64,000 nt of DNA from Bacteroidota bacterium (GCA_023395395.1 JAEWZH010000017.1:1-64000); one strand, 5' to 3'. Shown: positions 25,745-35,991, numbered from the stretch's first letter. Translations and numbers: made by a program. The notes: generated by a model not told the origin, from the sequence alone.

Positions 25745-27001
25745 TTATTCTTCTGCAAGTGCAACTGCAGGTGAAATACTTATCGCCTTTCGTGTTGGTA
25801 ACCAGATCCCAATCATCATCATGGTACAAAGTAAGCCAAAGGCAATCGCTAGCCCAATAAGGAAACGCAGAACCGTAAAGTCCATATACTCTACATTGAT
25901 CATCTCATTACGTGATAGCACATACATGACAATCATACTCGGAATCATTGCAGTGGTCAAGATTATCAGACCCTCAGCATAGAATTTCCACAACACGCCT
26001 CTAGGGGTATCGCCCAGTACCATCCTCAGACCTATCTGCTGCCTCCGAGCTTGCGTCCTAAACCAAAAGACACCCATCACTCCGAGGAAGATATTCACCA
26101 ACAAAAATAGCACAAGTAGCCCCTTGGTCTTGAGCTCATTCGTCTGGCTTCTTTGAAAAGAGGCTTTATTATCTGGTATATAAGTAAGCTCTTGGGCATA
26201 GAAGTTGCCAGCCCTTAGCCGAGGAGCCAACTCTTTCCAGAAATAGTGCTTAAAGTCTTTATCGTATTCTGCTTTGACCCGAATAGGAAATTGAAAGTAC
26301 TGGATATCCTGATTGGCATAGTACTTAAAGATATTATACCCCATTGGGAAAGCGTAGTAGCTCGAGAAGTCGTTGAAGTCATCGAGGCGAACAGGCTTTG
26401 AAACAGCCCCAACCGTAGCGCCTTCGCCCTTCATTGCTCTTTCTTTATTTTGATTGACAATCATTCCTATTGGGTTGGCTCCATCAGGAGCTAGAGCTTC
26501 TACGATATCCGGAGTGATAATCCACTCTCTTCGCTTTAATGCCTCTACTAGCTCATCGGTACTACCATTGATGGACTGATACTTATAGACCTTAAAGAAG
26601 TCTGGGGAGACATACCGATAAAGCGCATTGATCTGAAAGGTATCCCTAAAGATCGAAGAAGTACTCCAACTCCCCTCATAGGGCGCTGATTGTATACAAA
26701 AGGCTGCTACCTCCACTTTAGGATCATGAGTCAGTCGCTCCATGATGTCCTCCATAAACCCTATTTGCTGCTCCTCGGTATAGTCAGCCCTATAGCCCTC
26801 ACTCGATTCGCTAAGATACCCAAGCTTCATCATATAGGTATGCTTTATATCAAATCCCAAGGGCTTGTAGTACATACTGAGTATTACATATAGGTTGTCT
26901 ACTATAAACCAAAGGAAGATAGCTACGACAGCCAGCTCTAACCAAAGGGCTAGATTACTCTTCGATTCATTACGAATGATTTTGAGGATATGCTTAATCA
27001 T
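25745..27001 (-). CDS. MacB/FtsX-type permease B1
   Basis: A 418-residue B-type permease. The start is set at the ATG giving MIKHILKIIRNESKSN, because the longer reading would run into the upstream gene. One membrane segment (about 18-38), a periplasmic MacB-like domain to about residue 275, then three C-terminal segments. The cytoplasmic loop reads QQIGLRMVLGDTPRGV and the protein ends in ALAEE. Paired with A1, 4 bp upstream. No ATPase domain of its own. Confidence 0.85.
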   Translation of the reverse strand: MIKHILKIIRNESKSNLALWLELAVVAIFLWFIVDNLYVILSMYYKPLGFDIKHTYMMKLGYLSESSEGYRADYTEEQQIGFMEDIMERLTHDPKVEVAAFCIQSAPYEGSWSTSSIFRDTFQINALYRYVSPDFFKVYKYQSINGSTDELVEALKRREWIITPDIVEALAPDGANPIGMIVNQNKERAMKGEGATVGAVSKPVRLDDFNDFSSYYAFPMGYNIFKYYANQDIQYFQFPIRVKAEYDKDFKHYFWKELAPRLRAGNFYAQELTYIPDNKASFQRSQTNELKTKGLLVLFLLVNIFLGVMGVFWFRTQARRQQIGLRMVLGDTPRGVLWKFYAEGLIILTTAMIPSMIVMYVLSRNEMINVEYMDFTVLRFLIGLAIAFGLLCTMMMIGIWLPTRKAISISPAVALAEE

Positions 27002-27005
27002 CACA

Positions 27006-28289
27006 TTATTTAGATAGTAGAGATTCAACAATAGGCACTCGTGAGACCCTCCATGCTGGGAGAAAGGCGGAGAGGAGGTTCAGAAGCAGACAGAATAGTA
27101 AGGCAATAAAGAAAACCGTAGGAGTTATCAATGAGAATAGATCAATACTCAACTCTCCTTGTTGGATTCCGAGTGTTTTAGCAGAGAATAGCATGTACTT
27201 CAAGATATACGATGAAACAAAAGCTAGCACTAGTCCTATCGCCCCTCCCAACAGTGTACTCATCAGGCTCTCCACCATTACTTGCTTCATTATCTCTTTT
27301 CGTGTAGCTCCAAAAGAACGCCTTAGCCCAAGCTCAGAAAGACGCTTACGCATCTGAGACATAGTGATACCAGAGAGGTTAATGGCTGGCACTATAAGGA
27401 GCAACAATAGCGTAAGCACCAATTGTCGGACGATTTTCTTCACCTCGGGAATATCGCCAGGGCTTTCTCTATGGACATAGCTAAAATGATTATCCGGCTG
27501 TTCTTTGAAGTCCGCACTATACTCCGTGGTACCAGCGTTATAAGCCTCCTTGAGCGCCTCAATCTCAGCCCTTATCTTAGGGAAATCTTGCGAGGACTTA
27601 GCAAGGATATAAGCTCGGCAAATACCGGACATCCCTTCAGCTCCCTCAAAAGGTATTGGCTCCGAAGTGATGGGAGCCCAGAGCTGGCCATAGGCAGCGT
27701 CGGCGAGAGTAGAGACATCCTTAACCACTCCCTGCACTGTATAACCAGTGTAATTAAGCTCCACTCTTTCGCCTGAAACATCAGTACGTCCAAATAGCTT
27801 GCGAGCAATAGACTCTGAAAGCACCACCTTACGAAGACCGGCAGAGACATCAGCCAAATCAAACGGATCACCATCGATAAAATCAAACTCAAATACCTTC
27901 CAGAAGCTTTCATCTACTCGTCTAAGGTCGTAGCTCTCGGCATAATCATTCCCAGGACGACTTACGAGGGTCGAACGAGTAACACCAAAAACTATAGCGA
28001 CTGCTTCGGCAGATTTTATGGGCTTCACCACCTGAGAAGCAAATCGATAACCCATTTGTCCCGAAAATGATCTACCGGTATCATCCTTGCCATTGCCCAC
28101 CATCCACTTGACATAGAGCGTACGATCTCGATGGACCTCGGGTGGGTATGGAGCATTCTTGATTTGGTGGGTCATTACCAGCACCATAATCATACAGATA
28201 GCTAGGGCGGTACCAAGTATCGAGATGGTACTCAATACGGGGTTTTCACGGAGCAGCCGCCACGTTTGTTTGATGTATTGCTTAAGCAT
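27006..28289 (-). CDS. MacB/FtsX-type permease A1
   Basis: A 427-residue A-type permease starting MLKQYIKQTWRLLRENPVLSTISILGTALAI, where the first membrane segment lies. The periplasmic domain spans about residues 45-285. The coupling motif SELGLRRSFGATRKEIMKQ sits just before the last two membrane segments, and the tail is SRVPIVESLLSK. A-type proteins have the canonical FtsX/MacB ExGxRR-GA loop. It forms a pair with B1 and is closest by eye to A2 and A3. Confidence 0.85.
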   Translation of the reverse strand: MLKQYIKQTWRLLRENPVLSTISILGTALAICMIMVLVMTHQIKNAPYPPEVHRDRTLYVKWMVGNGKDDTGRSFSGQMGYRFASQVVKPIKSAEAVAIVFGVTRSTLVSRPGNDYAESYDLRRVDESFWKVFEFDFIDGDPFDLADVSAGLRKVVLSESIARKLFGRTDVSGERVELNYTGYTVQGVVKDVSTLADAAYGQLWAPITSEPIPFEGAEGMSGICRAYILAKSSQDFPKIRAEIEALKEAYNAGTTEYSADFKEQPDNHFSYVHRESPGDIPEVKKIVRQLVLTLLLLLIVPAINLSGITMSQMRKRLSELGLRRSFGATRKEIMKQVMVESLMSTLLGGAIGLVLAFVSSYILKYMLFSAKTLGIQQGELSIDLFSLITPTVFFIALLFCLLLNLLSAFLPAWRVSRVPIVESLLSK

Positions 28290-28307
28290 AGTTATACAAT
28301 GAAGTGA

Positions 28308-29552
28308 CTATTCTTCTCTAAGTGCTTGTGCTGGCGGTATCTTTGTCACCTTTCGAGTAGGAAGCCATACTGCGAGCACTAAAGTGATTAGCATAATAAT
28401 AAATACGACGAAAAGCACCTCAGCATATCTAGCGAGGTCTAGCGGAATCAACTTAATATCAGGGAAATCTACGCTGAAGAGTAGCGCCACTACTACGGCA
28501 GCTAGGATAAAACCAACAATCAATGTGATGACACCCTCATAGATAAACAGCCTGATAGCTTTGCGAGGAGTCGAGCCGAAAGAAATCCTCAAGCCTATCT
28601 CTCCCAGGCTTCTCTGCGCTTTATTGGAAAACACACCAACCACACCTATCAGTATATTGACAAGGAGAAAAACCAATAGAGCTCCATTTAGCAGCAGGTC
28701 ATTCCGCATGCTTTTTGCCTGCTCTTCAAAAGAATCGGGCAAATATTGCAAACCCTCGAAGCGTATGTTGCCCACGCTAAGTTGGTTCTTCATCTCAGTC
28801 ATAAATCGTTCCTCAAAACCTGGCACCGCTTCCGGTTTGACTCGGAAGCAGATTTCTGTCACTTCTCCAAAATATAATAGCTTCTCTTCCTCTATTGGTA
28901 GGGCAATAAGTGGAGTGGACGAAGTATATCGATTATTCTTAATCGGCTGAAGCATAGGCCCTAGCGGCATGTAGGCAGCAGTCAAATCCTCATCACCAAA
29001 AAGAGTATCGCCTGTGAGTGTTGCTCTCCCGTCATTGACAAGTGATAATACATCTACGGTAGCGAGTGCCTTTTGCGCTTCCAAAGCCTCTTTTGGTGCT
29101 TTACTATCTCCATTTATATCTTTGAATCTAAAGACATCCACTGCACTCGGTGTCATCTCTGGGGAGTAAAAATTATCAGGGAAGCTACAGTGGCGAGCGT
29201 AGAGATTTCGTTTTATCATAACAGAACTACCAGGCACCACCCCTATAGAGATAGATACAGCCTCGACTCCGTCGTATTGCTTTATTCGATTGTACATGGT
29301 CCACAGCGCATCACTGGTCTCTTTTTCCGTCAGATTAGGGATAAAGTCGCTATCATCCTCCGTCAGAGAAGAGAGCTTTACCTGGTAGGTATTCTCAAGA
29401 TTCCAGCCCGTTGGTTGCAAATAGTTACGCACTTGCACATAGACCAAATCCATCGCATACCAAAGGAATAAGGCGATTAGGAATAGCTCCAAAAGAAGCG
29501 CCACGACACTCGTACGCTCATTCCACATCTTTTTGAGTATATGCTTTACCAT
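28308..29552 (-). CDS. MacB/FtsX-type permease B2
   Basis: A 414-residue B-type permease beginning MVKHILKKMWNERTSVVALLLELFLIALFLWY. The loop motif is GEIGLRISFGSTPRKAIR and the C terminus is PPAQALREE. The extracytoplasmic region is about 240 residues. It lies 2 bp after A2 and 18 bp before A1. The TPRK/TPxG variation in the loop after G(S/D)T is the main cytosolic difference among B-type members. Confidence 0.85.
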   Translation of the reverse strand: MVKHILKKMWNERTSVVALLLELFLIALFLWYAMDLVYVQVRNYLQPTGWNLENTYQVKLSSLTEDDSDFIPNLTEKETSDALWTMYNRIKQYDGVEAVSISIGVVPGSSVMIKRNLYARHCSFPDNFYSPEMTPSAVDVFRFKDINGDSKAPKEALEAQKALATVDVLSLVNDGRATLTGDTLFGDEDLTAAYMPLGPMLQPIKNNRYTSSTPLIALPIEEEKLLYFGEVTEICFRVKPEAVPGFEERFMTEMKNQLSVGNIRFEGLQYLPDSFEEQAKSMRNDLLLNGALLVFLLVNILIGVVGVFSNKAQRSLGEIGLRISFGSTPRKAIRLFIYEGVITLIVGFILAAVVVALLFSVDFPDIKLIPLDLARYAEVLFVVFIIMLITLVLAVWLPTRKVTKIPPAQALREE

Positions 29553-29554
29553 GA

Positions 29555-30820
29555 TTAGCTCCTTTCCAATGCGTCGATGATACTTCTTCTGGATGCCAAG
29601 ACAGCGGGTATTACCGCAGAAACGACATTAAGCAACAATGCCACCAGTACTACAATCCCAATAATCTCGGGTCGAACCAATGTCCATAAGGAAATCCCCA
29701 GGCTACTTCCTCCAAAAAAGATCTCCTCCATAGCATAAATAGCAACAAGAGAAACCGCGAAGCCAATGGCCGTACCGATAAGGGTAAAAAGCAGGCTCTC
29801 CCAAACGACTTGGTTAAGGATATGACTATTATTAGCACCGTAAGCCTTGCGCAAACCAATTTCGGCAATCCTCTTCTTCATCCTTGAATGGGTAAGACTA
29901 GCAATATTCACAGCGGGGACAAAGAAGAAAAGACAAAGCAAGACTATCTGTCGGATATAAAACGAGGACAAGTCTACTGGTTCGGTAAACCTCCGCTCCT
30001 TAGAGACCCTATAGGTATCCGGGGCATCCAGTAGGGAAATCGTCACTTCTGGATTGAGTTTATTGATCTGATCTACACGCTCCTGCACTTCCTTCCGAAT
30101 AGTATTTTTGCTACCATTACCATCAGTACGAAGTAGCACAGAAAAGCTTCCTTGATACTCGTCTTTGCTCATGTCTTTATCAACTCCTGCCGGGGAGAGA
30201 TAAGGAATCCAGATATGCCCATAGGCATACGTAGCGAGGATAGAGGGCTGCCTTACTACGCCCACCACCTTATAGGCATCTCTGCCATTGATATAGATAG
30301 TCTTTCCGACTGCCTTCTCTCCTCCAAATAGCTCTTCTGCCACTTTGGTAGAGATGACCGCATTGCTTATCCCCGACTTCACCTCCTCATCCGTAAAAGG
30401 TGCACCATCGACAAAGTGAAAATCGAAAAACTGCCAATACCGTTCACTTACTACCCCCAGTGTGTAGTCATCCTTCGCTTCGCTTCCTACTTTGGCAAGA
30501 CTGACATGAGTCTGCCTCGTAAATACCATCATCTCGGTACTTTCAAGGTCGGCATAAAACTCCTTAATGGCTCGCAGCCCACTACCTCCTAAGCTCCAAC
30601 TTTTCATCCCATCACTATTGGTCTCTACGGTCATCGTCCTCACGATAAGCATCTCTCGCCTATGGGTCTCTGGAGGAAAAGGTCCATTCTTTACCTGATC
30701 CACTAGCACCAGCACCATAATCATAGCAATGGATAAAGCCGTCCCAAGAATAGTGAGTCTGCTTTGGAGTTTATGCTCCCCATAGCCCTGCCACGCTTGT
30801 TTAAGATATTGTTTGATCAT
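29555..30820 (-). CDS. MacB/FtsX-type permease A2
   Basis: A 421-residue A-type permease. I place the start at the ATG giving MIKQYLKQAWQGYGEHKL, three codons inside the longest reading, because it aligns with the other A-type N termini. The loop motif is AEIGLRKAYGANNSHILNQ and the tail is SRRSIIDALERS. Membrane segment 1 is followed by a periplasmic domain that includes FDFHFVDGAPFTDEEV, a sequence theme shared by most A-type members. Paired with B2. Confidence 0.85.
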   Translation of the reverse strand: MIKQYLKQAWQGYGEHKLQSRLTILGTALSIAMIMVLVLVDQVKNGPFPPETHRREMLIVRTMTVETNSDGMKSWSLGGSGLRAIKEFYADLESTEMMVFTRQTHVSLAKVGSEAKDDYTLGVVSERYWQFFDFHFVDGAPFTDEEVKSGISNAVISTKVAEELFGGEKAVGKTIYINGRDAYKVVGVVRQPSILATYAYGHIWIPYLSPAGVDKDMSKDEYQGSFSVLLRTDGNGSKNTIRKEVQERVDQINKLNPEVTISLLDAPDTYRVSKERRFTEPVDLSSFYIRQIVLLCLFFFVPAVNIASLTHSRMKKRIAEIGLRKAYGANNSHILNQVVWESLLFTLIGTAIGFAVSLVAIYAMEEIFFGGSSLGISLWTLVRPEIIGIVVLVALLLNVVSAVIPAVLASRRSIIDALERS

Positions 30821-30838
30821 AATATACATAGCTTTATA

Positions 30839-32089
30839 TTATTCTTCCCTGAGAGCCTGAGCCGGGGGGATTCGCTTGGTACGGCGGGTAGGGAGCCATA
30901 CAGCCAATACGACTGCACATCCCATAAGCAGGGCAGTAATCAAAAGGTCTCCCACAAAGCGACGGACATCCAATGGTATTAGCTCCACAGCAAGGAGCTC
31001 AAACTGGAATACCACTGCCATTATGACAGCTGATGATGCCAGTGCCACAGCCAGCATCAATAGACCTTCGAGTATAAACTGCCTCTGAGCACCCCTAGGC
31101 GTAGCACCGAAAGAGATACGCAAACCTATCTGGCTACGACGCTTCACCACTCTAAACCAGAAGACACCTGCGACACCGAGGAGCACATTAACCAAAAGGA
31201 ATAGAGCCAATAGCCCTTGTGTGAGGAAATCGTCTTTCATCCACTCCTTATATTCCTCGAACTGGTCAGGATTGTACAGTATTTGCTTAAAACGATAGTT
31301 GCCTGCACTCAGAGTGGGTGCAATATCTTTTGTAAACATTTCCACAAAGCCATCCATAGCCTCGGGCTTCACTCGGATACTATACTCGATAGCATCGAGC
31401 CAATCGTACTGTAGTGGGACTTGCAAATCGACTGGGAGTAGAGAGAAAGGAACCGCTTCTTGAAACCGAGAATAGCGGACTTGCTGTACCTTCCCTCCAA
31501 TAACGGTCTCTACCTGAGTCATCTCCCCATCCACAAAAGTCGTATCACCCACGAGTGTCCCCCCATCGGGGAGGAGTTGCCTTTCGGCATCTTGGCTGAT
31601 AATCATCTTCCCATCCCTAAGCATCTGCTGTACTTCTGCCAGTGTAGCATTTATAGGCTCATATCGATAGACTTCCAAGAACTCCGGATCCACAAGCCTT
31701 CTGAGACAAGAGACATTGCCATCCGTCTTTCGGGTTATCACAGGGCGGAACATATTACCAGGCGAACCCGGACGCGATGCCACTGAGAGGCTCACCACCT
31801 CTGCCCCTGGTGTCCGCTTGATACGCTCGAGTATCGAATAGACATTATCGACCTTGTCCCCATACTCGAGTCCCTCCACGTACTCGCTACTTCCATTTGG
31901 CACAGACTTTATCTGTACCAAATAAGTATGCTCAATATCGAAGCCTGTAGGGCTATAGTAATTGCGAAGCGTACAATAGACGACATCAACCACCGCCCAC
32001 ATGATGAGCGCAATCAACGTAAGCTCGAGGATAATCACGATATTATGCTTACGCTCATTCCATATCATTTTGAGTATATGCTTAGTCAT
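30839..32089 (-). CDS. MacB/FtsX-type permease B3
   Basis: A 416-residue B-type permease: MTKHILKMIWNERKHNIVIILELTLIALIMW at the start, periplasmic domain to about 270, then LLALFLLVNVLLGVAGVFWF as the second membrane segment. The loop is SQIGLRISFGATPRGAQRQF and the C terminus PPAQALREE. It lies 6 bp after A3. It is closest by eye to B2 in the last 60 residues. Confidence 0.85.
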   Translation of the reverse strand: MTKHILKMIWNERKHNIVIILELTLIALIMWAVVDVVYCTLRNYYSPTGFDIEHTYLVQIKSVPNGSSEYVEGLEYGDKVDNVYSILERIKRTPGAEVVSLSVASRPGSPGNMFRPVITRKTDGNVSCLRRLVDPEFLEVYRYEPINATLAEVQQMLRDGKMIISQDAERQLLPDGGTLVGDTTFVDGEMTQVETVIGGKVQQVRYSRFQEAVPFSLLPVDLQVPLQYDWLDAIEYSIRVKPEAMDGFVEMFTKDIAPTLSAGNYRFKQILYNPDQFEEYKEWMKDDFLTQGLLALFLLVNVLLGVAGVFWFRVVKRRSQIGLRISFGATPRGAQRQFILEGLLMLAVALASSAVIMAVVFQFELLAVELIPLDVRRFVGDLLITALLMGCAVVLAVWLPTRRTKRIPPAQALREE

Positions 32090-32095
32090 AATCTA

Positions 32096-33358
32096 TTACG
32101 CTTCATAGAGGTTATTGATAATATTACTTCTGGAGGCTCTAACGGCAGGGACAATAGAGGCAATAAGATTGAGCAGCAAACAGAAAATAATCACACTTAA
32201 GAATATCTCCGGTCTCATAAGATCCGACACCGAGAGCTGCATACCCGCCACACTATATCCCTTAAATAGTATCTTTCGGAGCATAAAGAACCCGCCAATA
32301 GAGAGCACAAAGCCGACAATCGAGCCTATCACGGTATAGAGCAGGCTCTCCCAAATCACTTGGTTCGCAATATTCATAGTACTTGCACCATACGTACGTC
32401 TCACACCTATTTCACTTGCCCGTTGCTTCATACGAGAAGTAGTCATCAGTGATAGATTGATGGCAGGCACAAGGAGGAATAGGAGGAGCAGAAGGATCTG
32501 CTTCCTATTGTATGCCTTGACCTGTGTGTCTTGGATGTCTGAAAATCTATTGATCGACTGTTTATAGGTATCGGGTTGTCCTCGGAAGTATAGTGCATAA
32601 TTGGGATCATTGGTATTGAATTGCTCCACGGCCGTAGCCACCTCCGCTCTAATCTTGGCCATGTCCTTTTTATTCTTAGCCAGCATTACAAGTTGGAAAG
32701 AACCGGTAAGAGAGGTATCATTAACATCAAGCGAAATTGTGCTGGTATAGGGAATCCAGATAGAGCCATTGGCATAATTCGTAAGGTTAGATGGTTGCTT
32801 CACCACTCCTATCACCCTGAACTCCTCTTCGCCATTGAGGATAAAAGACTTCCCCACCACCTCATCAGACTCAAAGAGTTGTCTTGCCGCCTTATCCGTA
32901 ATGACGGCCACCTTATCCGCCGCTTTCACCTCTGCTTCACCAAAAGCTCTGCCTGCCAAGAAAGTATAGTCGAATAGCCTCCAATTACCACCATTGGTGC
33001 ACTCTACATACATAGATACATCGGTGCTGCCCCCTGGCAATCTTATACCCATTCTATCTCCCGTATAGAAATATAGGGCTTCGGGGGTCTTGAGGGGGAG
33101 AAACACTTCCTTGATTGTCCTCAGACCTAATCTGCTGTTGTTGGTCCCATTTTCCTTACTTTCCACACTGATACTCTTCACATAGAGCGTACGATCTCGC
33201 GTATTCTCTGGGGCGAAGTTGCCATGCATCACCCTATCCGTCATCACCTGCATCATAATCATGGCGATAGAGAGTGCAGTACCAAGTATCGTAATCGTAC
33301 TCAGCACAGGATTCTCGCGGAGCACCCGCCAAGCTTGTTTGAAATATTGTTGGACCAT
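32096..33358 (-). CDS. MacB/FtsX-type permease A3
   Basis: A 420-residue A-type permease: MVQQYFKQAWRVLRENPVLSTITILGTALSIAM at the start. The loop motif is SEIGVRRTYGASTMNIANQ. The tail is SRSNIINNLYEA. The upstream half of the periplasmic domain shares FAPENTRDRTLYVKSI with other A-type members, whereas the middle is divergent. It follows B4 by 7 bp and pairs with B3. Confidence 0.85.
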   Translation of the reverse strand: MVQQYFKQAWRVLRENPVLSTITILGTALSIAMIMMQVMTDRVMHGNFAPENTRDRTLYVKSISVESKENGTNNSRLGLRTIKEVFLPLKTPEALYFYTGDRMGIRLPGGSTDVSMYVECTNGGNWRLFDYTFLAGRAFGEAEVKAADKVAVITDKAARQLFESDEVVGKSFILNGEEEFRVIGVVKQPSNLTNYANGSIWIPYTSTISLDVNDTSLTGSFQLVMLAKNKKDMAKIRAEVATAVEQFNTNDPNYALYFRGQPDTYKQSINRFSDIQDTQVKAYNRKQILLLLLFLLVPAINLSLMTTSRMKQRASEIGVRRTYGASTMNIANQVIWESLLYTVIGSIVGFVLSIGGFFMLRKILFKGYSVAGMQLSVSDLMRPEIFLSVIIFCLLLNLIASIVPAVRASRSNIINNLYEA

Positions 33359-33365
33359 AATAATA

Positions 33366-34514
33366 TTACTCAGATTTTAATAGTTTGGAAATATCGAGCT
33401 GATAGAGTTTACGTGCCACAATACGGACACAGAGATAGAGCAATGACAGCATCAGCAATATCGCTATTGCGAATACCCAAAGATTTTGGCGTGTCACCAC
33501 CTCGATGACCTCATATCTCTGCAATAGGAGATAGACTCCAATACCAGTAAGTAGAGCCGGAATCAGGATGAGGATATTTTCCATAAAGATATACCCGACT
33601 AGCTGCCGCTTGCTTCTACCGAGTGCAAAACGGATGCTCCATTCCTGTTGCCTTCGCTCAGTAGTGTACCATATCACAGCGATAAAACTGGTAAGTGCCA
33701 CTAGGAGCATGAAGATTTGGGCAAAGAGAAATTCCGCTAGGCTCTGATAGAGGTTAAGATTGACCAGAAAGTCTTGCCACTTCATCGTCTCATAACTAAT
33801 ACGATACCCATCCTTTCCATAGATGGAAGCAAGTAGCGATTCGAGGCTCTTGGCAAACTCAGGCTCCATACCCTCCTTGGTTTTGATAGTATAGACTCCG
33901 TTCTCGGGGAGGTCAAAGAAAAGAGAGGGCGTCGCTGCAACGAGCCTATTCTGACGGATAGAATTACACAGACCTACGATATTGAACCGCTCTCCGTCAG
34001 CCTCTATTTGCTTTCCTATCACACCACTTGCAGTACCATATAGCTTCTCTGCCATTTCGGGGCTAATCACCACATTATTGAGCTGATAATCTCCCTCCGC
34101 CAACCAACGACCCTCTAATACCTCAATCCCCATCAATTCGTCCGTGTCAGCATTACCACCACGGAGAAAGAAGCTAAACATATTGCCATCCTTATCAGGC
34201 ATCTGAGAGCGATTGTAATTATAGATCAGATGAGGATTGTTGGTGGCAACCAGTTCCACATATGGCGATGCCTTGAGGCGATTGGTCAGCTCTACAGACT
34301 TGAGTGAATCCTCTCCACTTTCCGGCTTAGCTCCAGCATAGAGGGTCGCGACATCCTCTATCTCATAGCCCACTGGTTGGAAAAAGTAACGGAGTCGATA
34401 CGCTGATCCTCCTATAGCGAGCATAAGCACAATGGTAGTCGCCAAGAGAAGCAAGAGGAGCAAAAGCGTGGAGAGCCAGTTATTCTTTAATTGATTCAAT
34501 ATGTGACGTATCAT
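33366..34514 (-). CDS. MacB/FtsX-type permease B4 (short, divergent)
   Basis: At 382 residues this is the shortest permease of the locus and the least typical B-type member. It begins MIRHILNQLKNNWLSTLLLLLLLLATTIVL; the usual WNERKSN segment is missing. The loop is IRFALGRSKRQLVGY and the C terminus LDISKLLKSE lacks the double glutamate ending. The first membrane segment and three C-terminal ones are intact and there are no stops, so it looks functional. Its ATG overlaps the stop of A4 by 4 bases, implying translational coupling. Confidence 0.8.
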   Translation of the reverse strand: MIRHILNQLKNNWLSTLLLLLLLLATTIVLMLAIGGSAYRLRYFFQPVGYEIEDVATLYAGAKPESGEDSLKSVELTNRLKASPYVELVATNNPHLIYNYNRSQMPDKDGNMFSFFLRGGNADTDELMGIEVLEGRWLAEGDYQLNNVVISPEMAEKLYGTASGVIGKQIEADGERFNIVGLCNSIRQNRLVAATPSLFFDLPENGVYTIKTKEGMEPEFAKSLESLLASIYGKDGYRISYETMKWQDFLVNLNLYQSLAEFLFAQIFMLLVALTSFIAVIWYTTERRQQEWSIRFALGRSKRQLVGYIFMENILILIPALLTGIGVYLLLQRYEVIEVVTRQNLWVFAIAILLMLSLLYLCVRIVARKLYQLDISKLLKSE

Positions 34515-35782
34515 TGGATACCTCCTTTCAGTGCGAAGATGACAGATGTGCGATAGAGCTTAATAATCGGGAGTAATGTACTCGCAAAGAGCAATAATAC
34601 AAAGGCAAAGAGTAGCTTGGCAAGCATCGTCCAAGTAAATGGCAACCAAGGAGCACCACGGAATTCCCGCACATCTCCATAGTAGAGAAAAACCTCGGGC
34701 AATACATACACAAGCAAATAGCCAAGGACGACCCCAATAATAATGCCTAAGAGTAGGACTTTGGCACCTTGGCGAACTATCTGTAGAGCGACTTCCGACT
34801 TAGAGGCCCCATGTACACGCCTGATGGCATACGCTCGGCTCTGCTCATTGGAGATAGTATAGGTCAGGCAGATTAGTGCCAGCAGTGGTACGAGGAGGAG
34901 CCACAAGCTATCCAACCAGCCTTTGACCTTGTCCTTACGCCCCATGTCGAAATCATCAGAAGACGCATTTCGGCTTAAATAATTCTTACCTCGAGTCCCC
35001 AATTGATACCAAATAAGTTTGCTGCCATCTTCGGAAGCACCAAAGCTCTCTGCAAGTGTACAACCCTCCTCATATACTTTGGGCATATCACTCTTGTGAC
35101 GGGCGACTATTTGCACGATATACAACCCGACCAAACTATTGGGGTCATTGGAGCTAGAGGATCCATGAATCTTGCCATCCCAAGCAGTATAAGGGAGCCA
35201 AAACTCTCCATACGCTCCGAGGTTGTTGTAGGGGACATCTTTCACCACACCACACACCTCAAAGTCGTGTCCATCTATTGAAAGCTGACGCCCCACTACC
35301 GAAGTCTCACCAGGGAAGTAATGCTCTCTAGCCCACTCTGAGATTATCACAAGAGGTCTGGAGCGCTCTACATCGTCTACTGTATAGGGCGCACCCTCTA
35401 CAAAACTAAATTGCATCACCTCCCAGTACTCTGCATCGGTAGCGACAAAAGGGATAGCAAAGACCCTTCCATTGACAAACTCTTCGACATACCGCACCCA
35501 AGTATAAAAAGAGACCATTTCGGGCGTTTCCATCTGTTTTAGAGCTTGGGCAAAGCGGAGACCAGCAAAGATATAGTTTTCCCGTCCGTCGGCATCCTGT
35601 ACACCGACACTCTGGAGAAATAAACTTCGCTCTACATTGGGCTCCCATGGACTATTGCTTGTGACATAGTCTTGGCTCAATTGCTTCTGTACCACCAACA
35701 TCACCGTAAGAGCGGTGAGGAGGAGGTAAGCTGCAGTCAAAAACCACCCTTTCTCCTTATTTATCTTATACGCACGACTCAT
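34511..35782 (-). CDS. MacB/FtsX-type permease A4 (divergent)
   Basis: About 423 residues, A-type by position and by its C-terminal layout, but the most divergent of that type. The coupling loop reads AYAIRRVHGASKSEVALQ, without the acidic ExG element, and the tail is YRTSVIFALKGGIQ. Start is uncertain: the ATG at 35782 (MSRAYKINKEKGWFL) fits the usual N terminus better than the upstream one at 35806. It is the first permease of the second block; upstream lie a 22-bp repeat array and a long palindrome, and no convincing promoter. Confidence 0.78.
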   Translation of the reverse strand: MSRAYKINKEKGWFLTAAYLLLTALTVMLVVQKQLSQDYVTSNSPWEPNVERSLFLQSVGVQDADGRENYIFAGLRFAQALKQMETPEMVSFYTWVRYVEEFVNGRVFAIPFVATDAEYWEVMQFSFVEGAPYTVDDVERSRPLVIISEWAREHYFPGETSVVGRQLSIDGHDFEVCGVVKDVPYNNLGAYGEFWLPYTAWDGKIHGSSSSNDPNSLVGLYIVQIVARHKSDMPKVYEEGCTLAESFGASEDGSKLIWYQLGTRGKNYLSRNASSDDFDMGRKDKVKGWLDSLWLLLVPLLALICLTYTISNEQSRAYAIRRVHGASKSEVALQIVRQGAKVLLLGIIIGVVLGYLLVYVLPEVFLYYGDVREFRGAPWLPFTWTMLAKLLFAFVLLLFASTLLPIIKLYRTSVIFALKGGIQ

Positions 35783-35843
35783 AAATATGCTTGTGTGGAG
35801 GGTCAAAAACGTCCACTTATTTTCAAATAGTTATACTCGACAA

Positions 35844-35950
35844 ATCTCCTCTATAGAGACGCTTTATCTCCTCTATAGAGACGCTTCATCTCCTCTATAG
35901 AGACGCCTCATCTCCTCTATAGAGACGCCTCATCTCCTCTATAAAGGAGT
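35844..35950. repeat. Array of 22-bp palindromic units (4.7 copies)
   Basis: Units begin at 35844, 35866, 35888, 35910 and 35932 (the last is partial), exactly 22 bp apart. Each contains TCTCCTCTATAGAGACG, with the perfect 10-bp palindrome CTCTATAGAG; only two positions vary between units. With no unique spacers it is not a CRISPR. It lies in the intergenic space before permease A4. Confidence 0.9.
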
Positions 35951-35991
35951 TTTCGGCTTGATTAGTATAAGTAAAGTGCCCACTGTGTTAA

